This document shows positions 6,997-11,004 of a stretch of DNA of 11,004 nucleotides, piece after piece; position 1 is the stretch's first letter; every line of letters starts with the position of its first letter. Source of the DNA: an uncultured Bacilli bacterium (GTDB taxonomy: Bacteria; Bacillota_I; Bacilli_A; RF39; UBA660); assembly GCA_904502155.1 (NCBI GenBank), contig CAJGDV010000033.1, positions 1 to 11,004 on the forward strand. The letters are read 5' to 3'. Below the pieces are notes generated by a model. That model did not search any database. It saw only the letters and a program-made list of their open reading frames with translations, and had not been told where the DNA came from. The translations under genes were made by a program, and so were the position numbers.

Positions 6997-7002
6997 ATTA
7001 TA
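6997..7002 (-). promoter_or_regulatory. Probable -10 element for the trhP operon
   Basis: Perfect TATAAT 23 bases before the trhP1 ATG, just after the terminator of the HEPN gene. No convincing -35 is visible: 17 bases upstream is the T-rich tail of that terminator. Confidence 0.45.
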
Positions 7003-7013
7003 CAATAAAGTTT

Positions 7014-7042
7014 AAAAAAAAAGAAGAGTCTAGCGTACTCTT
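7014..7042 (-). terminator. Intrinsic terminator of the double-HEPN gene, stop codon in the loop
   Basis: 6-bp stem AAGAGT / ACTCTT with a 7-base loop ACGCTAG ending in the TAG stop, then C and nine U (7014-7022). Confidence 0.75.
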
Positions 7043-8580
7043 ACATTTTCTTTATTATCCATAACAAGTTCTAATAAATCTGATAATGCAATAGAACCTA
7101 TAAAAGAAATTTCGTTATTTTTCTTAGGATCATAATCTTTAAATACTACATAAGTATTATTTACATTATTTAAATCAAAATCATGAAAAATAATATTACC
7201 ATGTGCTATAGCATTTCTAATATGATTTAAAATATCATTATGTACATTATTAGTTATATTATCTCTTATTTCTGTAAGTAAGAATAATTTTTTATATAAT
7301 TCTTCTCTTATTTTATAAAAATCATCTTTTTCAGCTTTTAGATTTTCTCTTTCTTTTTCAATTTGTTTTGGAAGTATATCTCTAAAATATTTTGTATCTT
7401 GATCTTTATTTTCTTCTAATTTTTGTTCTCCATTTGCAATTTTTTCATCAATTTTTTCAATTTTCTTTAAAATAGATGTAAATCTTTTATCATCTTGTTT
7501 TGCTAAATTAGCATATTTATCACTTAATTTATTTTTAGTTTCATTTTCTAAATGGAACTTAGATAAATCAATATCATTTAAATCTTTATTATTAAAACCA
7601 TTAACAAAAGTATTATTTAATAAACTTGTAAATAATAATTTAAATAAAATTTCATTTTTCTTATCTTCTGAAAAATTATCAAGTGGTTTACTATAAAATT
7701 TATATTCACCATATCTTTCATAAAGATAATCATCAAAAAGTTGCTGATTTTTATATTTTTTATAAATATAATAATCTAGTCCTAAAGCAGGTCCAGCAAG
7801 ATATTCTAATTTATTATTAATATTTTCAACTATGTTATAGCAATCATATTTATCGCCAACTTTATTATCAGCCATAAATTTATCTTTTTCATCTTTATTA
7901 AAGCAATTGTATTCATTTAATAATAATAATGTATCTTCTTCTGTAAGAAATTCTTCTTTATCTTCTACATTATCAAATCCAATATAGTCTATATATTTAT
8001 TTAAAGCTTGATTATTTATTTCATCAATTATTGCTATTGCTAATATATTTGAAATTTGAATATTTAAGTCATATTTACCATCTTTATTATAACTATATAA
8101 TCTTATATTATTTTCATCAATAATTTCATAACTAGAATGGGCAAATGCATTTCTAACATGATTTACTAATTTAGATATATCTAAATTTTCTCCTGTCATA
8201 ATTAATTTATTTGGACCATATTCTACTGGTAATTCTTCATAATATAAATCTTTAAACAATTCAAATTCATCTTCATTTAAATTCTCATCATACATTGTAA
8301 ATGATTTCATATCGCGATTAGAAACAACAACATCAAATGTACTTAGTTTATTATTATTTTCATCTAGAAAATAATTTTGATTAATTTCATATTGACCTAT
8401 AATATCTTCAATAGCTCCTTTAAAATATACATCAACATCTTTGTTGTAATCGTATATTCTTTCATTTAATAAAATAGTTGTTGATATTAAACTCCAAAGA
8501 AAATCATCATTTTGTTTTGATTCACAAATTCCATTAACATTTAATATTCTATCTATTTCATTAATAATTGATTCATTCAT
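7030..8580 (-). CDS. Putative RNase with two HEPN motifs and a central coiled coil
   Basis: 516 residues; I do not recognise a named family. Two nearly identical motifs fit the catalytic R-N-x3-H pattern of HEPN ribonucleases: NHVRNAFAH (Arg143, Asn144, His148) and NHIRNAIAH (Arg455, Asn456, His460). Both are followed by similar predicted strands and a hydrophobic helix (to about 190 and to about 508), so the two halves look like duplicated domains. Residues about 360-435 are Lys/Glu-rich, heptad-like and probably coiled coil. The middle (about 195-355) is unassigned. There is no signal peptide or TM, so it should be cytosolic. Single-chain proteins with two HEPN domains, such as Cas13, form one composite RNase site; many other HEPN proteins act in toxin-antitoxin or abortive-infection systems. 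Start: AGGTGAT just upstream of the ATG. It has its own promoter and terminator. The gene upstream is an ADP-ribosylglycohydrolase. RNase activity is inferred from the motifs. Confidence 0.8.
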   Translation of the reverse strand: MNESIINEIDRILNVNGICESKQNDDFLWSLISTTILLNERIYDYNKDVDVYFKGAIEDIIGQYEINQNYFLDENNNKLSTFDVVVSNRDMKSFTMYDENLNEDEFELFKDLYYEELPVEYGPNKLIMTGENLDISKLVNHVRNAFAHSSYEIIDENNIRLYSYNKDGKYDLNIQISNILAIAIIDEINNQALNKYIDYIGFDNVEDKEEFLTEEDTLLLLNEYNCFNKDEKDKFMADNKVGDKYDCYNIVENINNKLEYLAGPALGLDYYIYKKYKNQQLFDDYLYERYGEYKFYSKPLDNFSEDKKNEILFKLLFTSLLNNTFVNGFNNKDLNDIDLSKFHLENETKNKLSDKYANLAKQDDKRFTSILKKIEKIDEKIANGEQKLEENKDQDTKYFRDILPKQIEKERENLKAEKDDFYKIREELYKKLFLLTEIRDNITNNVHNDILNHIRNAIAHGNIIFHDFDLNNVNNTYVVFKDYDPKKNNEISFIGSIALSDLLELVMDNKENVRVR

Positions 8581-8596
8581 ACTATCACCTATTATA

Positions 8597-8605
8597 ATTA
8601 TATCA
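8597..8605 (-). promoter_or_regulatory. Extended -10 promoter of the double-HEPN gene
   Basis: TGATATAAT, an extended -10, lies 16 bases before the ATG. A second TATAAT follows at 8591-8596. No good -35 is visible. The promoter directly adjoins the U-tract of the upstream gene's terminator, and the leader would be only about 10-15 bases. Confidence 0.55.
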
Positions 8606-8635
8606 AAAAAAGAGTAAGAATAAATCTATTTTACT
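8605..8635 (-). terminator. Intrinsic terminator of the ADP-ribosylglycohydrolase gene
   Basis: Stem AGTAA/TTACT continued by AATA/TATT with one bulged base and a 4-base loop (8613-8635). Then CTC and seven U (8605-8611). The TAG stop straddles the stem top and loop. Confidence 0.7.
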
Positions 8636-9552
8636 AGACACTTTTCAAACTCTTTAGATATTTCGTCAACTAATTGTCTTTTTTTAAGTTCACATAACCA
8701 ATTTTCAGGAATATCATTTGATAAAATTGAAATTATAGAACCAGTAATGGCACCAATAGTATCTGTATCTTCCCCTAGATTTATTGCTTCTAATATCGCA
8801 TCTTTATATGTATTATTATTTAAAATTACATAAAATACAGCTTCTAGTGTTGATACAATATAACCTGATGAACTTATTTCATCTAAGTTTCTTTTATAAA
8901 TATCATCAAATAATTTATCATATTTTAAAATTGTTTCTTTATCAAAATATTTTTGATAATTAATATTTTTAATATTATTATAACTATTATTTTTATCTTT
9001 AGTTTCAATTAAGAAATGAATAAATTTAACGTAAATATAACATCCCATAATACTTATTGGATGACTATGAGTTAAAGATGATGTATCTTTAACAATTTCA
9101 TATAACATTTCATCTTTAATATTTTTGTAGTATGTATATAACGCAATAGGAAGCATTCTCATAAGTGAACCATTACCATTATCATAAATACCACCAAAAC
9201 CACAATTTAATGGTTCAAAGCCATCTAAATATAAATTTAAGGCCTCTCTTGTTGTATTACCAATATCAAACATCATATCAGTTGCAGTATAAGCAGCATC
9301 TTGATACCAATTTACAAATTTATTCATCATATCTTCATAATCAATAACTTTTTTTTCTATAATAGAATCAATAGTAGCAAGTGTCATAGATGAGTCATCA
9401 GACCAAGTACCAGCAGGTTGCATATATGACATATAACCTTCCATTTTTTCTATTTTATTTTCTTTTAAATATTCTCTAGATTCAAATTCTACTGGAACAC
9501 CCATAGCATCACCAACAACAAAACCTAAAATAGTATCAGTAATTAAACTCAT
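8626..9552 (-). CDS. ADP-ribosylglycohydrolase (DraG/ARH family)
   Basis: 308 residues, the usual length for a single ADP_ribosyl_GH domain. Such enzymes remove ADP-ribose from proteins or nucleic acids, or hydrolyse related ADP-ribosyl compounds, using a two-metal site. Seen in order: GFVVGDAMGVPVEF (11-23); the metal-binding GTWSDDSSM (49-56; Asp52, Asp53); NGNGSLMRMLP (125-135); LTHSHP (160-165); and the C-terminal metal motif LGEDTDTIGA (259-268; Asp262, Asp264, Thr265). All canonical metal ligands are present, so it should be active. Start: GCGAGGTG lies 6 bases before the ATG. It has a strong promoter. No ADP-ribosyltransferase is visible in the window, so its substrate is unknown. The downstream neighbour is the double-HEPN gene, 45 bases away but separated by a terminator. 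Confidence 0.93.
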   Translation of the reverse strand: MSLITDTILGFVVGDAMGVPVEFESREYLKENKIEKMEGYMSYMQPAGTWSDDSSMTLATIDSIIEKKVIDYEDMMNKFVNWYQDAAYTATDMMFDIGNTTREALNLYLDGFEPLNCGFGGIYDNGNGSLMRMLPIALYTYYKNIKDEMLYEIVKDTSSLTHSHPISIMGCYIYVKFIHFLIETKDKNNSYNNIKNINYQKYFDKETILKYDKLFDDIYKRNLDEISSSGYIVSTLEAVFYVILNNNTYKDAILEAINLGEDTDTIGAITGSIISILSNDIPENWLCELKKRQLVDEISKEFEKCLVK

Positions 9553-9563
9553 CTAATACACCT

Positions 9564-9577
9564 CGCTTTCTTAAGCG
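9564..9577 (-). promoter_or_regulatory. Dyad next to the ribosome site and near +1 of the ADP-ribosylglycohydrolase gene
   Basis: CGCTT-N4-AAGCG, G+C-rich against the local background. It directly abuts the AGGTG ribosome site (9559-9563) and overlaps the expected transcription start about 7 bases after the -10. It may be an operator or a short leader hairpin. Confidence 0.4.
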
Positions 9578-9580
9578 CAT

Positions 9581-9609
9581 ATTATAACAAAAAAAAGGAA
9601 ATTTGTCAT
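9581..9609 (-). promoter_or_regulatory. Strong sigma-A-type promoter of the ADP-ribosylglycohydrolase gene
   Basis: ATGACA (9604-9609, 5/6), a 17-base spacer, and perfect TATAAT (9581-9586) with an extended TGT. The spacer includes the 3' arm and U-tract of the upstream terminator. Confidence 0.75.
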
Positions 9610-9615
9610 TCCCTT
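9589..9615 (-). terminator. Intrinsic terminator of the small Ig-like membrane protein gene
   Basis: 8-bp stem AAGGGAAT / ATTTCCTT (one G-U pair) with a 5-base loop, then a U-run to 9589. It starts 13 bases after the stop codon, unlike most other terminators here. Confidence 0.75.
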
Positions 9616-9628
9616 ATTTGATTATGAA

Positions 9629-10057
9629 TTATTTTACTACAAATTCTGCAGCTATATTATATCCCCCAACATTTTTTATTAATCTATATCTTCCTTTTTT
9701 TAATTTACCGTAAGTTTTATCTAATTTAATTTTTTCTCCCTTAACTTCTTTAGAATCGATTATTTTTGATTCTAAATTAAACATAATTTCATCATCAAAT
9801 TGTTTCCACTCTTTATTTTTATACATTTGAATTTCATATGCATTATTATATTCCATTGGTACTTTCATACGATTTACTATTTTATATTCTATTTCTGTTT
9901 TTGTATTATCAGTTATTGTTAAATATAAATACTGATTAAATTTATAATCTTGTTTTGATGCTGTATGCATACCAAATGCAAAACTATCAAAAACAAATAT
10001 TGCTATAACAACAAGAATAAATATATATACAATTTTCCTAATCCAATCCATAATCAT
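9629..10057 (-). CDS. Small membrane-anchored protein with probable Ig-like domain
   Basis: 142 residues from the ATG at 10057. Seen: an N-terminal hydrophobic segment (IVYIFILVVIAIFVFDSFAF) after a short basic stretch, typical of an uncleaved anchor or signal peptide; then about 105 residues of beta-rich sequence ending KLKKGRYRLIKNVGGYNIAAEFVV. The pattern 'YEIQMYKNKEWKQF ... GRYRLIK' resembles small bacterial Ig-like domains found in Firmicutes lipoproteins and anchored proteins, but I cannot confirm the family. No lipobox cysteine is present; the protein has no Cys. A longer frame with GTG at 10072 overlaps the ribosome site and is rejected. A TATAAT at 10077-10082 may be its -10. The gene is divergent from xfp, and its partner is unknown. 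Confidence 0.8.
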   Translation of the reverse strand: MIMDWIRKIVYIFILVVIAIFVFDSFAFGMHTASKQDYKFNQYLYLTITDNTKTEIEYKIVNRMKVPMEYNNAYEIQMYKNKEWKQFDDEIMFNLESKIIDSKEVKGEKIKLDKTYGKLKKGRYRLIKNVGGYNIAAEFVVK

Positions 10058-10065
10058 ATTTTCAA

Positions 10066-10070
10066 CCTCC
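10066..10070 (-). promoter_or_regulatory. Ribosome-binding site that decides the start of 9629-10057
   Basis: GGAGG ends 8 bases before the ATG at 10057. The upstream in-frame GTG (10070-10072) overlaps this site and so cannot be the start that uses it. Confidence 0.75.
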
Positions 10071-10144
10071 ACTACTATTATACAACAAAATAATGATAAT
10101 AGATAAGTATAGTTTTTTTTATTTGTCTAAAATAGTAAAGTTTA

Positions 10145-10173
10145 TTGAAAGATTTTTTATTTTTTACTATAAT
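10145..10173 (+). promoter_or_regulatory. Sigma-A-type promoter of xfp
   Basis: TTGAAA (10145-10150, 5/6), exactly 17 bases, then perfect TATAAT (10168-10173). The leader is about 13 bases. An inverted pair ATAGTAAA (10132-10139) / TTTACTAT (10163-10170) brackets the -35 and overlaps the -10. No catabolite-response site is recognised. Confidence 0.8.
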
Positions 10174-10192
10174 TATATAGTAGGAGGAATAT

Positions 10193-11004
10193 ATGAAAAC
10201 ACTAAATAAAAAAATGCTTATGGATATAGATGCCTATTTTAGAGCAAGTAATTATCTTGCAGTAGGACAACTATATCTACTTGATAATCCTTTATTAAAA
10301 GAAGAATTAAAATTAGAACATATTAAAAGAAAATTAGTAGGACACTGGGGTACTGTTCCTGGCCAAAATTTTATTTATACTCATTTAAATCGTGTTATAA
10401 ATAAATTTAATTTGGACATGCTTTATGTTTCTGGTCCTGGCCATGGTGGAAATGCTATGGTTGCTCATAGTTATTTAGAAGGAAGCTATTCTAAAGTTTA
10501 TCCTAATATTACTGAAGACATTGAAGGAATGAAAAAATTATTTAAACAATTTAGTTTCCCTGGTGGAATATCAAGCCATGTTGCACCTGAAACACCTGGA
10601 AGTATAAATGAAGGCGGAGAATTAGGCTATTCATTAGCACATTCATATGGTGCTGTTTTAGATAATAAAGATTTAATTGTTGCTTGCGTTGTCGGAGATG
10701 GTGAAGCAGAAACAGGACCACTTGCTACTTCATGGCATTCTAATAAATTTATTAATCCTATTAAGGATGGTGCTGTTTTACCTATTTTACATTTAAATGG
10801 ATTTAAAATTAGTAACCCAACTGTATTTGCTAGAATGACAGAAAGAGAAATAGAAGCTTTCTTTACTGGACTTGGATATGAAGTAAATTTTGTAGAAGGT
10901 TCAAATCCAATGATAATGCACGAAAAAATGGCTACAGCACTTGATAAATGTATTATTAAAATATTAGATATACAAAGAAAAGCAAGAAATGGTAAAAAAG
11001 TAAA
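10193..11004 (+). CDS. xfp: Xylulose-5-phosphate/fructose-6-phosphate phosphoketolase (N-terminal part)
   Basis: Thiamine-diphosphate enzyme that splits xylulose-5-phosphate (often also fructose-6-phosphate) with phosphate to acetyl phosphate plus glyceraldehyde-3-phosphate (or erythrose-4-phosphate). It is the key step of heterolactic and bifid-type fermentation. About 270 of roughly 790 residues are present; the rest lies past the right edge. Family landmarks seen: GHWGTVPG (50-57); GPGHGG (81-86); the phosphoketolase signature EGGELGY (140-146); the cofactor-binding VGDGEAETGPLATSWH (167-182); and LHLNGFKISNPT. AGGAGG lies 5 bases before the ATG. It is the only plus-strand gene, with its own promoter, divergent from the small membrane protein gene. 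Confidence 0.97.
   Translation, partial: MKTLNKKMLMDIDAYFRASNYLAVGQLYLLDNPLLKEELKLEHIKRKLVGHWGTVPGQNFIYTHLNRVINKFNLDMLYVSGPGHGGNAMVAHSYLEGSYSKVYPNITEDIEGMKKLFKQFSFPGGISSHVAPETPGSINEGGELGYSLAHSYGAVLDNKDLIVACVVGDGEAETGPLATSWHSNKFINPIKDGAVLPILHLNGFKISNPTVFARMTEREIEAFFTGLGYEVNFVEGSNPMIMHEKMATALDKCIIKILDIQRKARNGKKV

Noticed and set aside
7030..8580. Double-HEPN protein as a Cas13-type CRISPR effector
   Set aside because: It is too short, there is no CRISPR array or cas gene in the window, and there is no similarity outside the short HEPN motifs that I can see.
9165..9347. Short plus-strand frame rich in His, Tyr and Gln
   Set aside because: It is antisense to conserved motif regions of the ADP-ribosylglycohydrolase, with low-complexity composition.
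10058..10072. GTG start extending the small Ig-like protein by five residues
   Set aside because: The GTG overlaps the GGAGG ribosome site, which is ideally spaced (8 bases) for the ATG at 10057.
10075..10120. Short inverted repeats followed by eight T as a terminator in the divergent region
   Set aside because: The arms are only 5-6 A/T-rich bases and no gene ends upstream on the plus strand; probably chance.
1..11004. Mollicute-type genetic code (UGA = Trp), suggested by absence of TGA stops
   Set aside because: All genes read through intact in the standard code with Trp as TGG. Nine stops without a TGA is too small a sample in A+T-rich DNA.

Overview
The window comes from a very A+T-rich, low-G+C Firmicutes-type bacterium. 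It has sigma-A-like promoters (TTGACA/TATAAT), strong AGGAGG or AGGTGA ribosome sites, tight gene spacing and short U-tract terminators. The cysteine-free/cysteine-containing U32 pair followed by greA matches the Bacillus subtilis yrrN-yrrO-(udk)-greA order. A phosphoketolase points to fermentative sugar use. I infer an uncultured, probably host-associated Bacilli-like lineage. The standard genetic code fits, because no in-frame TGA interrupts any gene. Stops are TAA (5) and TAG (4), with no TGA.

Layout: nine genes lie on the minus strand and one, at the right edge, on the plus strand. In transcription order from the divergent region near 10.1 kb leftwards they are: a small membrane-anchored protein with a probable Ig-like domain (9629-10057); an ADP-ribosylglycohydrolase (8626-9552); a 516-residue protein with two HEPN RNase motifs (7030-8580); the tRNA hydroxylation U32 pair trhP1/trhP2 (6120-6974, 4925-6112); greA (4299-4781); trigger factor tig (2973-4229); the nucleosidase mtnN (2297-2947); and two zinc-ribbon/one-TM proteins (1126-2244 and 1-1088, the latter cut by the window edge). 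Phosphoketolase xfp starts at 10193 on the plus strand and runs off the right edge. No stretch over 300 bases lacks a gene.

How the genes work together: the core is housekeeping, covering wobble-uridine hydroxylation, rescue of stalled RNA polymerase, nascent-chain folding and SAH/MTA recycling. Most genes look like single transcription units. Six consecutive-type gene ends carry a terminator hairpin whose loop holds the stop codon, and the next promoter often starts inside that terminator. The less ordinary part is 7.0-9.6 kb, where a double-HEPN putative RNase sits directly downstream of an ADP-ribosylglycohydrolase. This is the best candidate for an undescribed (defence or stress) function, although each gene has its own promoter and terminator, so a joint function is inference only. 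Twin zinc-ribbon membrane proteins, one with a Q/P/V tandem repeat, are a second little-understood item.
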